Counted from the first letter of the stretch, positions 53,228 to 62,289 are shown. The stretch is 64,000 bases of DNA from Clostridium brassicae (GCF_026738875.1 NZ_JAPQFJ010000006.1:1-64000), one strand, 5' to 3'. Numbers and translations: made by a program. The notes: generated from the sequence alone by a model not told the origin.

Positions 53228-53470
53228 ATGTTAGCCAATAAAATATTATTACAGTCTTTATATAAAAATATAATCCTAGAATTTTCAAAGAGAACTAATA
53301 AAGATTTAGAAGAAAGTATGAATTGTTTTTATGAATCAGAGCTTTATCAATTGGTAAGCGAAGGTGTAGGAGATTTACATTGCAAAGGGGTTAAATATCT
53401 AACAGATGAATTAATGTTAGAGTATGGAATTATTAATCATAAGAGTTATCCAAAGGATTTAATTCACTAA
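53228..53470 (+). CDS. Second DUF3791-like small protein
   Basis: An 80-residue acidic protein: NCFYESELYQLVSEGVGDLH, YLTDELMLEYG. It resembles the DUF3791 way of ending (FYxSxxYxxxxxG...LxxEY) but lacks the opening seen at 52533. Three bases after the toxin gene; a strong terminator closes the operon. It may be a second antitoxin or a complex subunit. Confidence 0.6.
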   Translation: MLANKILLQSLYKNIILEFSKRTNKDLEESMNCFYESELYQLVSEGVGDLHCKGVKYLTDELMLEYGIINHKSYPKDLIH

Positions 53471-53494
53471 TATTTAATCTTAAATAACAATTGA

Positions 53495-53533
53495 AAAAGC
53501 CATTACTTAGAAAAATTCTAAGTAATGGCTTTT
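53495..53533 (+). terminator. Strong hairpin terminator
   Basis: AAAAGCCATTACTTAG and CTAAGTAATGGCTTTT are perfect 16-base complements with a seven-base loop, then T. It ends the DUF3791/DUF3990 operon. Confidence 0.85.
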
Positions 53534-53582
53534 TTTAGTGTATAAATTTAATTGTTATTAACACAAAACTTAAAAAATATAT

Positions 53583-53640
53583 AATAGTAAAATATTATGA
53601 AGAAAAGAATATAAATAAAATAAACTTATAGAGAAGATAT
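53583..53640 (+). repeat. 58-bp exact repeat, copy 1
   Basis: Identical over 58 bases to 62290-62347 (begins AATAGTAAAATATTATGAAG, ends AGAGAAGATAT). AT-rich, non-coding in both places. Confidence 0.85.
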
Positions 53641-53648
53641 GTTATTTA

Positions 53649-53710
53649 TTGACATTATACTTATATAGTGATAACATGAAGAAGACTTCATGTGAAGCTT
53701 GCTTCATGTT
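53649..53710 (+). promoter_or_regulatory. Promoter and operator of the second XRE pair
   Basis: TTGACA (53649-53654), 17 bases, TAACAT. AACATGAAG (53673-53681) and CTTCATGTT (53702-53710) are perfect complements, with an extra CTTCATG/GAAGC inside. It covers the -10 and start region, as expected for autorepression. Confidence 0.65.
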
Positions 53711-53726
53711 ATTTGGAGGTGTATAG

Positions 53727-53948
53727 GTGAAAAATAGAGTAAAAGAACTGCGAACAGCTGCAAATATGACACAACAGCAGCTTGCTGATTTAGTTTTTGT
53801 TTCTTCGAGAACGATTATTTCACTTGAAAGGGGGCAGTACAATCCGTCAATTATGCTGGCATATAAGATAGCTTGTGTTTTTAATACAACTATTGAGGAC
53901 TTATATTGTTTAAAGGAGAATTTAGAAAATGAAAAAAAGAATATATAA
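53727..53948 (+). CDS. XRE-family regulator
   Basis: A 73-residue protein started by GTG after GGAGGTG: RVKELRTAANMTQQQLADLV, FVSSRTIISLERGQYNPSIM. A single XRE domain. It overlaps the following membrane-protein gene by 20 bases, the same architecture as 37076-37604. Confidence 0.85.
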   Translation: MKNRVKELRTAANMTQQQLADLVFVSSRTIISLERGQYNPSIMLAYKIACVFNTTIEDLYCLKENLENEKKNI

Positions 53949-54300
53949 TAAAAAGAAATTCTGGAGTGGTATAGTATTTCTAATATTAGCAGCAATAAGT
54001 ATTCCATGTACAATTACACGTTTTAATAATTTAAATACTTTAAGAATCATCAAGTCTGTTGTACTGGATACATTTTGTATTCTATTTGGAGTAACAGAAG
54101 TATATAGAAGTTTGAGTAGCAAGTGTACAAAAGAAGATGAGCAAAATGATGACGAGCGAGAAAATTTAATTAATATGAAATCAAAAAGCAGGGCTTTTGA
54201 TATTATATTTTTTATTTGTGCTGCAATTACAATACTATGTGCAATTGCGTTGGGAGTAACAAAGAATAATATGTGGGGCGGTATTTTTATTGGTATATGA
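53929..54300 (+). CDS. Membrane protein paired with the XRE regulator
   Basis: A 123-residue protein: hydrophobic segments at about 11-27, 41-58 and 93-112 with a charged centre (CTKEDEQNDDERENLINMKS). The C-terminus stops right after a glycine-rich helix (MWGGIFIGI), so it may be slightly shortened. AAGGAGAA precedes the ATG. Function unknown; probably controlled by the XRE partner. Confidence 0.65.
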   Translation: MKKRIYNKKKFWSGIVFLILAAISIPCTITRFNNLNTLRIIKSVVLDTFCILFGVTEVYRSLSSKCTKEDEQNDDERENLINMKSKSRAFDIIFFICAAITILCAIALGVTKNNMWGGIFIGI

Positions 54301-54374
54301 TGATGGATTATTTAAAAATGACTTACCCTATGTTATAATTTTGAATATAGATAAAGCATTAAGGAGGTGGCAAT

Positions 54375-54944
54375 TTGGCTCAGCAATATACCAGAAAAAT
54401 GATTCGTGAGGTATTTATAAAGATGTTGAATGAGCGTCCACTTAGCAAGATTACAGTTAAGGATATTGCTACAGCATGTGAGATAAATAGAAATACTTTT
54501 TATTATTACTACACAGACATATATACACTTTTGTCAGAGATATTCCAAACAGAACTTCAGATAGTAATTGATGAATATAATGATACACTTTCCTGGGAGG
54601 AGAGTTTTATTGTAGCTGCCAGATTTGCTTTGGAAAACAAAATAGCCATTTATCATGTATATAATTCCATGCAGAGAGAAGAACTAGTGAACTATATATA
54701 TAATGTATCAGGAAATGTGATGATTCGGTATATTGAAAAAGTAAGCGAGGGCATATCAGCTTCTTTGGAAGATAGAAAACTGATTGCTTCCTTTTATCAG
54801 TGTGCCCTCACTGAAATGGTAGTACGCTGGATTGCTGCCGGAATGAAGGAAGACCCTGATACTATCGTTAGACGAATTGGACAGCTCTTCAATGGAAACA
54901 TCGAATTGTCCCTTAAGCGAAGTGCTGATTTAAATGATGTCTAG
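54375..54944 (+). CDS. TetR/AcrR-family regulator
   Basis: A 189-residue protein, TTG start after AAGGAGGTG. The N-terminal HTH is ITVKDIATACEINRNTFYYY YTDIYTL (with a gap in writing), the C-terminal domain is helical and ligand-binding. It precedes the oleate hydratase gene, with its own promoter and a terminator in between, so it may regulate that gene in response to fatty acids or membrane stress. Confidence 0.85.
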   Translation: MAQQYTRKMIREVFIKMLNERPLSKITVKDIATACEINRNTFYYYYTDIYTLLSEIFQTELQIVIDEYNDTLSWEESFIVAARFALENKIAIYHVYNSMQREELVNYIYNVSGNVMIRYIEKVSEGISASLEDRKLIASFYQCALTEMVVRWIAAGMKEDPDTIVRRIGQLFNGNIELSLKRSADLNDV

Positions 54945-55013
54945 TAAAAAGGAATAGGAGATCCCTTTTTACTAGGCATTTCTATATAAATGCCTAAAAA
55001 TTAGACGAATAAG

Positions 55014-55049
55014 CTGCGGTGTTTAAATTTCGAACACCGCAGTTTTTTT
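55014..55049 (+). terminator. Hairpin terminator after the TetR gene
   Basis: CTGCGGTGTT (55014-55023) and AACACCGCAG (55033-55042) followed by seven T. Confidence 0.85.
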
Positions 55050-55142
55050 ATCTAATGAAAAAGACACAAAAAAACTATATTATAGACTTATACAGATCCT
55101 ATAGATATAATAAGTATTCGCAAAATAAAGGGGGAGTTAATA

Positions 55143-56936
55143 ATGAAATTAAAGACACATGATGATAGACTTACACTTACAAATGGAAGTTATCACGCTT
55201 TAGTAAATGCAAGAAAACCTAAAGGAATTGAAGATAAAAAAGCTTATTTAATCGGTACTGGAATTGGAGCTTTAGCTGCTGGTTGTTTTTTAATTCGTGA
55301 TGCTCACATGGATGGAAGTAAAATTACCTTCTTAGAACAATTGGACATTCCTGGTGGATCTTTGGATGGAGAGGTTCGTCGAAATATGAATTATGTATCA
55401 CGTGGCGGACGTGAAATGGGTCATCATTTTGAGGTTTTATGGAGTTTATTTAGTTCATTACCATCTACAGAAGACCCTAATATGACTGTTTTAGATCATT
55501 TTTATTATACAAACTATGATGATCCAAACTTTAGCAATTGTCGTATTACTAAAAAACAAGGTCAGCGTCATGATAATGGAAAATTCAATTTAGGTCAAGA
55601 CTTGGCAAAAGAATTAGCTGCTTTTGTAAATATAACAGATGAAGAACTTGAAGATAAAGCTATTGAAGATATTCTTTCTGAAGAACTTTTAAACACTGAT
55701 TTCTGGACATATTGGAGAACAATGTTTGCTTTTGAAAATTGGCATAGTGCTTTAGAAATGAAATTATATATGACTCGTTTTATTCACCATGTTGGCGGAT
55801 TACCAAATCTTGAGGCTTTACAATTTTCAAGACATGATCAATACACTTCATTTGTAAAACCTATGGTTAAATATTTACAAGATCATGGTGCTAAATTTGA
55901 ATATGGAGTTACTGTTGATAATGTTGAGTTTTCAATTTCAGATGATAAAAAGGTTGCAAAGAGAATAGTTGCAACAGATAAAACTGGAAAGAATATCTCT
56001 ATTGATTTAACAGAAAACGACTTAGTATTTATCACTAATGGTTCTATGACTGAAGGTTCAGGATATGGTGATGACAACACTCCTGCACCATTTAATAGAG
56101 AGCCAAAAGGATGCTGGAATCTGTGGAGAAACATAGCAAAACAATCAGATGAATTTGGAAAACCAGATAAGTTCTGTACAAATACAGAAAAATCTAATTG
56201 GGAGTCTTGTACAGTAACTTGTCATGATGAACGTGTTCCTGAGTACATTGAAAAGATTACAAAACGTTCACCATATGGTGGAGGCACTGTAACAGGCGGA
56301 ATAGTTACAGCTGTTGACTCTTCATGGTTGATGAGTTGGACAATAAACCGTCAAGAACAATATTACGGACAACCAGAAAAAGATGTTGTTGTTTGGGTAT
56401 ATGGTTTATTCTCTGATGTTCCTGGAGATTATATTAAAAAACCTATGAGAGATTGTACTGGTAAAGAAATTACAAAAGAATGGTTATATCATATAGGTGT
56501 TCCTACAGATAAAATTGAAGAATTAGCAGGATCATGTAGCGCAGTTCCTGTTATGATGCCATTTATCACATCCCAATTTATGCCTCGTGCAGCTGGAGAT
56601 CGCCCATATGTTGTACCAAAGAATGCAGTAAACTTTGCTTTCCTTGGACAATTTGCTGAAACATTGGATGATCCAGGCCGTGATACTGTATTTACTATAG
56701 AATACTCAGGACGTACAGCTATGGAAGCAGTATATGTTTTAACTGGAGTTGAAAAAGGAGTTCCTGAGGTGTTTTCTTCAAGATATGATGTCCGCTATTT
56801 ATTAAATGCAGGTGTATGTTTATTAGATGGAGAAAAACCAAAACTTGATTTACCACCAATGACTAAACGTAAAATTTTAAAACAAGTAGCAGGAACAGAC
56901 ATTGAAAAGTTATTAAAAGAATATGGAATTATTTAA
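55143..56936 (+). CDS. ohyA: Oleate hydratase
   Basis: A 597-residue FAD enzyme of the 67-kDa myosin-cross-reactive antigen family. FAD site: AYLIGTGIGALAAGCFLIRD, and LDIPGGSLDGE; the RGGREMGHHFEVLWSL segment and the C-terminal FLGQFAETLDDPGRDTVFTI are typical. It adds water to the double bond of oleic acid and related host fatty acids, giving 10-hydroxystearate and lowering their toxicity; it acts at the membrane. Length is normal. GGGGG before the ATG; a strong terminator follows. Confidence 0.95.
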   Translation: MKLKTHDDRLTLTNGSYHALVNARKPKGIEDKKAYLIGTGIGALAAGCFLIRDAHMDGSKITFLEQLDIPGGSLDGEVRRNMNYVSRGGREMGHHFEVLWSLFSSLPSTEDPNMTVLDHFYYTNYDDPNFSNCRITKKQGQRHDNGKFNLGQDLAKELAAFVNITDEELEDKAIEDILSEELLNTDFWTYWRTMFAFENWHSALEMKLYMTRFIHHVGGLPNLEALQFSRHDQYTSFVKPMVKYLQDHGAKFEYGVTVDNVEFSISDDKKVAKRIVATDKTGKNISIDLTENDLVFITNGSMTEGSGYGDDNTPAPFNREPKGCWNLWRNIAKQSDEFGKPDKFCTNTEKSNWESCTVTCHDERVPEYIEKITKRSPYGGGTVTGGIVTAVDSSWLMSWTINRQEQYYGQPEKDVVVWVYGLFSDVPGDYIKKPMRDCTGKEITKEWLYHIGVPTDKIEELAGSCSAVPVMMPFITSQFMPRAAGDRPYVVPKNAVNFAFLGQFAETLDDPGRDTVFTIEYSGRTAMEAVYVLTGVEKGVPEVFSSRYDVRYLLNAGVCLLDGEKPKLDLPPMTKRKILKQVAGTDIEKLLKEYGII

Positions 56937-56963
56937 CAACATTTACAGTTAGATAATTTGATT

Positions 56964-57000
56964 AAAATCCCGATTTTTTAAAAAAGTCGGGATTTTATTT
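56964..57000 (+). terminator. Hairpin terminator of ohyA
   Basis: AAAATCCCGA and TCGGGATTTT are perfect complements around an AT loop. Confidence 0.85.
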
Positions 57001-57012
57001 ATTGTAGTTATT

Positions 57013-57099
57013 ATTCATTTAAGAGTAAATGTAGTTGAAGTAGAGAGATTAACAGGAACAGAACGTGGAAATGGTGGATTTGGATCTACAGGAGTTTAA
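57013..57099 (+). pseudogene. C-terminal fragment of a dUTPase
   Basis: The open stretch VNVVEVERLTGTERGNGGFG, then STGV and a stop carries the GGFGSTG motif V of trimeric dUTPases. Nothing upstream belongs to it, so it is a relic. Confidence 0.7.
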
Positions 57100-57118
57100 A
57101 ATATATAAAAGAGCAATA

Positions 57119-57172
57119 AAACTTGTCCAGTTTTTGAAAGATGTTTAATATATTACAAAACTGGACAGGTTT
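57119..57172. terminator. Hairpin terminator of the cupin gene
   Basis: AAACTTGTCCAGTTTT and AAAACTGGACAGGTTT pair over 16 bases with one wobble. It lies seven bases past the stop of the minus-strand cupin gene. Confidence 0.8.
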
Positions 57173-57178
57173 GTGCTG

Positions 57179-57526
57179 CTATTTATGTCCTTCTTCTGGG
57201 ACAATGCAAATGAATTCTAGGTCTGTATTGCTAATATTCATAAATTGATGTGTTTTTCCTGCTGGTACATATGCAAATGAGCCAGATTCTATAGAATTAT
57301 CTTTTCCATCAAGATGAAGAGTCCCATTGCCGCTAATAATATAATTTATATGAGGCCAGGGATGAGCATGTTTTGGAGTGAAACCGCCTGCTTTTAGTTT
57401 GAATAATCTCATTACATAACCTTCCCAGCCTTCTTTAGGAGAAATAAGGACTTTCATAAATGCATTTTTAACACCAACATTATCAATTTCAATTTCTTCC
57501 ACCATAGATTTATGTGAAACTATCAT
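57179..57526 (-). CDS. Cupin-domain protein
   Basis: A 115-residue single cupin: GGFTPKHAHPWPHINYIISG (metal-binding histidines) and YVPAGKTHQFMNISN (second motif). Small cupins of this type are metal-dependent enzymes or sensors; the substrate is not evident. AAGGAGG precedes the ATG. Stand-alone gene. Confidence 0.85.
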   Translation of the reverse strand: MIVSHKSMVEEIEIDNVGVKNAFMKVLISPKEGWEGYVMRLFKLKAGGFTPKHAHPWPHINYIISGNGTLHLDGKDNSIESGSFAYVPAGKTHQFMNISNTDLEFICIVPEEGHK

Positions 57527-58028
57527 GAAATTACCTCCTTGTTTAATGTAATTGTGGTAATGTTTGTATTTATTATAACTACAGCTTAATTATATCATTA
57601 AATAAAAAGCTATTAAAGTGATTATTACCATTGCTTTACATAATTGTAATAAGATTAAGAATAAATTAAAAACATGTCCGATTTTTACAATGAACCTTCA
57701 GTAGCTTATGAAACAGAGATTAAAAGATACAAAAGGAGCATATGAAAAGCCTTTAGAAAATAAGGTTCCTAAATGTTAGTTAAAAAGAAATATGACAGCT
57801 TTGATGTAGGTCAATTAGGTTTTATTGTAAACTGCATAATATTATTTATAGGGATGCTGTTAATATGAAATTTAATAGAAACATATTATGAGGCTACAAC
57901 TGCTTCATTAGAAAATAAGAGTATGTTTTATAAATTTATGATCACATAGCATATATAGAAAACATGCATTCAAATTATTTATATAATAGGGTATAATAAT
58001 TATATAAATAGTTTAAGGTGGTGTTTTT
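57527..58028. other. Non-coding gap with a gene relic
   Basis: A short open stretch near 57673 (MSDFYNEPSVAYETEIKRYK) has no continuation; otherwise AT-rich with no recognisable element until GGTGG before 58029. Confidence 0.35.
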
Positions 58029-58226
58029 ATGAATACGGCTAAGGAGATACTATTTAATCTTATTGAAGAAATACCAGAAAATGAAATATCAGAGGTTATA
58101 GATTTTATAGGATACTTAAAATTAAAGAGAGAAAAAGAATTATATAAAGATTTGCAGAGAGCAAGCGAGAGTAGTTTGGATTTTTGGAATAATGATATAG
58201 ATGATGAGGTGTGGAGTGATGTATAA
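58029..58226 (+). CDS. Antitoxin-like protein (DUF2281 type)
   Basis: A 65-residue acidic protein: ILFNLIEEIPENEISEVIDF, IGYLKLKREKE is typical of small DUF2281-type antitoxins. It overlaps the MazF gene by eight bases, so it is the partner antitoxin. Confidence 0.75.
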   Translation: MNTAKEILFNLIEEIPENEISEVIDFIGYLKLKREKELYKDLQRASESSLDFWNNDIDDEVWSDV

Positions 58227-58566
58227 GCAAGGAGATATATTACTTATACCTATTCCTTTCAGCGATTTAACATCAAGTAAGAAAAGACCTGTTCTAGTAT
58301 TATCTAATTACCAGTATAATTGTAAAACAGAGGATATAGTTGTTGCAGCAATAACTTCTAATTTGCAATCAAAAGACTACTCAATTCAATTTACAAATAA
58401 TGATTTAATAGAAGGATCGCTTAAGGTTACTTCTTGTATTAGAGTAGATAAAATATATACATTATCTAAATATATAGTAGTTAAAAAATTTGGAAGTGTG
58501 AAAAAAGAAATAATTGATAAGATTAAAATTCAAATCGGTGATTTATTAAAAGAAGAGATTAAATAA
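58219..58566 (+). CDS. MazF/PemK-family toxin
   Basis: A 115-residue protein from the ATG at 58219 after GAGGTG: GDILLIPIPFSDLTSSKKRP, VLVLSN, and SCIRVDKIYTLSKYIV are the PemK/MazF fold motifs. It is an mRNA-cleaving endoribonuclease held by the upstream antitoxin. A small hairpin with T-run follows near 58585-58618. Confidence 0.85.
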   Translation: MYKQGDILLIPIPFSDLTSSKKRPVLVLSNYQYNCKTEDIVVAAITSNLQSKDYSIQFTNNDLIEGSLKVTSCIRVDKIYTLSKYIVVKKFGSVKKEIIDKIKIQIGDLLKEEIK

Positions 58567-58648
58567 AGTGTTATTTATAACAAAGAACATCTATCTATAA
58601 ATGGTAGGTGTTTTTGTTATTGATAAAAAGCAAAAATTATATTTAATC

Positions 58649-59356
58649 GTAAGCGTCAAAAATTAAGTACCTAGAAAACACGTCCTCTCATTGATAAACT
58701 TAAGTAAAAGATTATCAATGGGAGGTTTACTTATGTATAGAAAATTAGATAATGATACCTGGGAGGAATATTTAAATAAATTTAACTCTATTAAAGATAC
58801 AATAACAGTGAAAGATTTCTGTGCTGAAAATAACCTTAATAAGAGTCAATTTATAAATAACTTTATTGATTATGTTGAAAGAGAAATAAAAGATGCTCTT
58901 CCAAGAAGTCCGTTAGGTAAAGCACTTGATTATGCTAAAAAGCATTTACCAGGATTAAAAAATGTATTATTTAGATGGTTCTTTGGAAGTTGATAATAAT
59001 GCTGCTGAAAGAGCTATTAAACCTTTTGTAATAGGCAGAAAAAACTTCCTTTTTGCAAATACTGCTAAAGGTGCAACTGCAAGTAGCAATATTTATAGTA
59101 TTGTTGAAACTGCCAAGGCTAATAATTTAGTTGTAGAAAGGTACTTAGTCTATCTATTTGACAATCTATTAAAGATAGATATACACGATAGCGAAAGCTT
59201 GGAGAATCTTATGCCTTGGAATGATAAGATTCCTGAAAATATGAAAATTAAAGATAAGAAATAAAATTAAGCCTAGTAAAGTTTTTGTATTGCCTTACTA
59301 GGATATTTTAATACTATTTTTGAAATTATTGAAGGTGCTAAAACTTTGACGCTTAC
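58649..59356 (+). mobile_element. Internally deleted IS66-family element
   Basis: Terminal inverted repeats GTAAGCGTCAAA (58649-58660) and TTTGACGCTTAC (59345-59356) bound 708 bases, against about 2.5 kb for a full IS66. Inside, 58733-58993 starts like the small accessory ORF (MYRKLDNDTWEEYLNKFNSI) and jumps into the transposase (IKDALPRSPLGKALDYAKKH); after a one-base shift, 58962-59264 carries the transposase C-terminus (LDGSLEVDNNAAERAIKPFV, IGRKNFLFANTAKGATAS). The catalytic centre is mostly lost, so it can move only if helped by an intact IS66. Confidence 0.85.
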
Positions 59357-59921
59357 GTAAAAACTTACTAAAACTAGCAATGTAATAAAAGATATATTGA
59401 CTAGAGAGGTTGGAATGAACTTGATAGCGTGGGTAAACTTGTTCCATTAGGAATATTGACCACGAAGCTACCATCTTCTATAAGTGGTGATAGTTCACAA
59501 AATATATTAAATTTCTATTGAAATGAAATTAGCATATGTTATAATTATACCTATGAGGGGTATGATGAAAAAGAGGTGAAGATTATGAAAACTTAAAGTA
59601 GTTAAGAGTATTTTTATAAAAGTAATCTTATTTATAGATAAGAATATATCTGGTGAATTTTTATAAGCAAGTAACTTTTGATGTATCTATTGTTCTAGAA
59701 GATAAGTATATTAAATATGGAAATGTATAAGATATTAATTTATGGGATAAATATAATTTATAGCAGAGTAAAAATAACTTTAATAATTAGTTTATATATG
59801 GATAACGTTAAGTCGGTTAATGATAATTATCACAGTATGTATATGAAAGTGTAAATGAAAGTCTTTAATTAAATTTTAATTCTATAGTAACAAATATAAT
59901 AAAAGATTTGGAGGAAGAGTA
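59357..59921. other. Gap with decayed gene and a CsoR/CstR-like operator
   Basis: ATACCTATGAGGGGTAT (59547-59563) resembles the AT-ACCCC...GGGGT-AT operators of CsoR/CstR regulators. It is followed by AAGAGGTG and an ATG whose frame is at once broken by a stop, then a decayed stretch (YKQVTFDVSIVLEDKYIKYG). A small gene once preceded the reductase. Confidence 0.45.
59547..59563 (+). promoter_or_regulatory. CsoR/CstR-type operator candidate
   Basis: The inverted pair ATACC and GGGGTAT around five bases. CstR controls persulfide detoxification genes, including CoA-disulfide reductases, in other Firmicutes; the gene downstream is of that class. No regulator gene is present in the window. Confidence 0.35.
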
Positions 59922-61268
59922 ATGATTAAAACAGATATACTAGTAATTGGAGGAAGTGCAGGGGGAATACTTACTGCTACAACAGCTAAAAAAGTATATG
60001 CAGATAAAAAAGTAGTACTTGTAAGAAAAAATAAAACAGTGATGGTTCCTTGTGGGATACCATATATATTTGGAACATTAAAGGATACTAGTAAAAACAG
60101 AATACCAGATGCAATGCTTATAAATGCAGGGGTAGAACTTTTAGTAGATGAAATTATAAAAATTGATAAGGAAAACAAAATTGCAATTTTAGCAGAAAAT
60201 GAAGAAATAGCTTACGATAAGTTAATAATTGCAACAGGTTCACTTCCGATTATACCTAAATTTATTAACGGATATGATTTAAATAATGTATTTGCAATTT
60301 TAAAAGATGAAGAGTATTTAAATGATATTTTAAATAAATTAGTAAATATGAAGGATATAGTAGTTATAGGTGGAGGGTTTATAGGCGTAGAATTTGCTGA
60401 GCAATTAAAAAAGGATGGTAAAAATGTAACTATTGTTGAAGTAGCTGAAAAATGTTTATGGCAGGCTTTTGATAATGAGATTTGTGATATTGCTGAGCAA
60501 GAGATGAAAGATAATAATATTGATGTTAAGAGCGGTATTAGAGTAAAAAGCATATTAGGAAATGATAAAGTTGAAGAAGTTGAACTTGAAAATGGAGAAA
60601 AAATAAAAGCTGATGCAGTTATTTTAGGTATGGGTGTTGTTCCTAATTCAAGTATTGCAAAAGAAGTAGGTATAATGGTCAATGAAAAAGGTGCAATAGT
60701 TGTAGATGAATATATGAGAACTAGTGAAAAAGATATTTTTGCAGTAGGAGATTGTGCTGAAAAGAGATGTTTCTTTACTAATAAAAATATTCCAATATTA
60801 CTTGCATCTACTGCAGCTATGGAAGCAAAAGTAGCAGCTTCCAATTTATATGGGTTGAGGTATGTAAGAGAAAATAAAGGAATAATTAGTGCATTTTCAA
60901 CAAAAGTATTTAATAAATCCTTTGCGGCTGCTGGGTTTACAGAAAGAAGGGCAAAAGAAGAGGGGTTTGAAGTAATTATAGGAAAATCTACAACTATGGA
61001 TAAACATCCAGGTTCACTTCCAGAAACAAGTAAATTAGATTTAACTCTAATATTTGTAAAAACTTCTGGAGTATTAATAGGGGCACAAATATCTGGAGGA
61101 GAAAGTGTTGGTGAAATGATTAATATATTAAGTTTAGCAATACAGAAAGGTTTAACAGCGAATGAACTTAATACTTTCCAAGTTGCTACTCATCCATTAC
61201 TTACAGCATCACCTGTTTCATATCCAATAAATGCAGCAGCTCTCGATGCATTAATAAATATAAAATAG
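59922..61268 (+). CDS. CoA-disulfide reductase / NADH oxidase-family flavoprotein
   Basis: A 448-residue protein. FAD site ILVIGGSAGGILTATTAKK, the redox cysteine C44 in MVPCGIPYIFG, NAD(P) site IVVIGGGFIGVEFAEQLKK, second FAD motif DIFAVGDCAEKR, and a dimerisation domain with TAAAGFTERRAKEEGFEV-like order. A single cysteine at that position is typical of CoA-disulfide reductase and NADH oxidase/peroxidase enzymes. GGAGG precedes the ATG. It is followed after 31 bases by an SBF-type transporter, probably one operon in sulfur or arsenic stress. Confidence 0.85.
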   Translation: MIKTDILVIGGSAGGILTATTAKKVYADKKVVLVRKNKTVMVPCGIPYIFGTLKDTSKNRIPDAMLINAGVELLVDEIIKIDKENKIAILAENEEIAYDKLIIATGSLPIIPKFINGYDLNNVFAILKDEEYLNDILNKLVNMKDIVVIGGGFIGVEFAEQLKKDGKNVTIVEVAEKCLWQAFDNEICDIAEQEMKDNNIDVKSGIRVKSILGNDKVEEVELENGEKIKADAVILGMGVVPNSSIAKEVGIMVNEKGAIVVDEYMRTSEKDIFAVGDCAEKRCFFTNKNIPILLASTAAMEAKVAASNLYGLRYVRENKGIISAFSTKVFNKSFAAAGFTERRAKEEGFEVIIGKSTTMDKHPGSLPETSKLDLTLIFVKTSGVLIGAQISGGESVGEMINILSLAIQKGLTANELNTFQVATHPLLTASPVSYPINAAALDALINIK

Positions 61269-61299
61269 AAGTATATCCTATAAATTGGAGATTAGTTAA

Positions 61300-62286
61300 A
61301 TGAAACAATTTTGGAATTTAATAATGTTAATGCAGAAAAAATTAGTAATAAGTATACCAATATTTATGATACTAGGAATAACAGTAGGTAGCATATTTAA
61401 TGTATCCTTTTTAAAACAATTGATAATGCCTTTTACATTTTTAATGGTATATCCTATGATGGTTACGTTAAACATAAAAAGCTTATTTAAACAATCAAAT
61501 AATAAATTACAAATAATAACACAAGTAGTTAATTTTATAATAATGCCTCTTGTTGGATACTCAATAGCAAAGATTTTTTTTGGAGATAATATATATCTTA
61601 TATTAGGCTTATTATTAACTTCGTTGTTACCAACATCTGGAATGACTATTTCTTGGACTGGAATGGCTAAAGGTAATATTAATGAAGCAATAAAGATGAC
61701 AGTTATAGGGTTATTATTAGGAGCAGTTTTAACACCAATTTATTTAAAGGTATTTTTAGGAACTTCTATAGATATACCATTAACAGATATATTTAATCAA
61801 ATTATAATGGTAATTTTATTACCAATGGTAGCTGGATATATTACTCAACATTTTCTTATTAAAAAATTTGGTAAGGAAAAATATGAAAAAGAATATAAAT
61901 CAAAATTCCCTTTATTATCTACATTAGGAGTTGTACTAATAGTTTTTATAGCTATGGCATTAAAGGCACAAGCTTTATTAGGAAATCCAATGCTTATTTT
62001 AAAAGTTTTAGTACCATTGATACTTTTATATTTATTTAATTTTATTTTTAGTACAGTAATTGCAAGAATGATATTTAAAAAAGAAGATGGAATTGCATTT
62101 ATTTATGGAACTGTTATGAGAAATCTTTCAGTTTGTTTAGCGATAGCTATGACTGCATTTAAGGAGCAAGGAACAGAAGCGGTAATAATTATATCCTTAG
62201 CATATGTAATACAAGTACAGTCAGCGGCTTGGTATGTAAAATTAACTGATAAATTATTTAGTAAAAGAAATTTAAAGGGGAAATAA
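61300..62286 (+). CDS. Bile acid/arsenite-type (SBF/ACR3) transporter
   Basis: A 328-residue protein with about 10 helices. IMPFTFLMVYPMMVTLNIKS and LLLTSLLPTSGMTISWTGMA, MVGYITQ-like loops and FIYGTVMRNLSVCLAIAMTA belong to the BART superfamily, close to arsenite efflux and SBF proteins. Substrate not provable; arsenite or an organic anion is likely. GGAG lies before the ATG. Probably co-transcribed with the reductase. Confidence 0.75.
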   Translation: MKQFWNLIMLMQKKLVISIPIFMILGITVGSIFNVSFLKQLIMPFTFLMVYPMMVTLNIKSLFKQSNNKLQIITQVVNFIIMPLVGYSIAKIFFGDNIYLILGLLLTSLLPTSGMTISWTGMAKGNINEAIKMTVIGLLLGAVLTPIYLKVFLGTSIDIPLTDIFNQIIMVILLPMVAGYITQHFLIKKFGKEKYEKEYKSKFPLLSTLGVVLIVFIAMALKAQALLGNPMLILKVLVPLILLYLFNFIFSTVIARMIFKKEDGIAFIYGTVMRNLSVCLAIAMTAFKEQGTEAVIIISLAYVIQVQSAAWYVKLTDKLFSKRNLKGK

Positions 62287-62289
62287 TTA

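Noticed and set aside
53642-54013. 123-residue minus-strand ORF
   Set aside because: Antisense to the XRE gene and its operator; hydrophobic shadow.
60212-60844. 210-residue minus-strand ORF
   Set aside because: Antisense of the CoA-disulfide reductase; serine/phenylalanine-rich shadow without a ribosome site.
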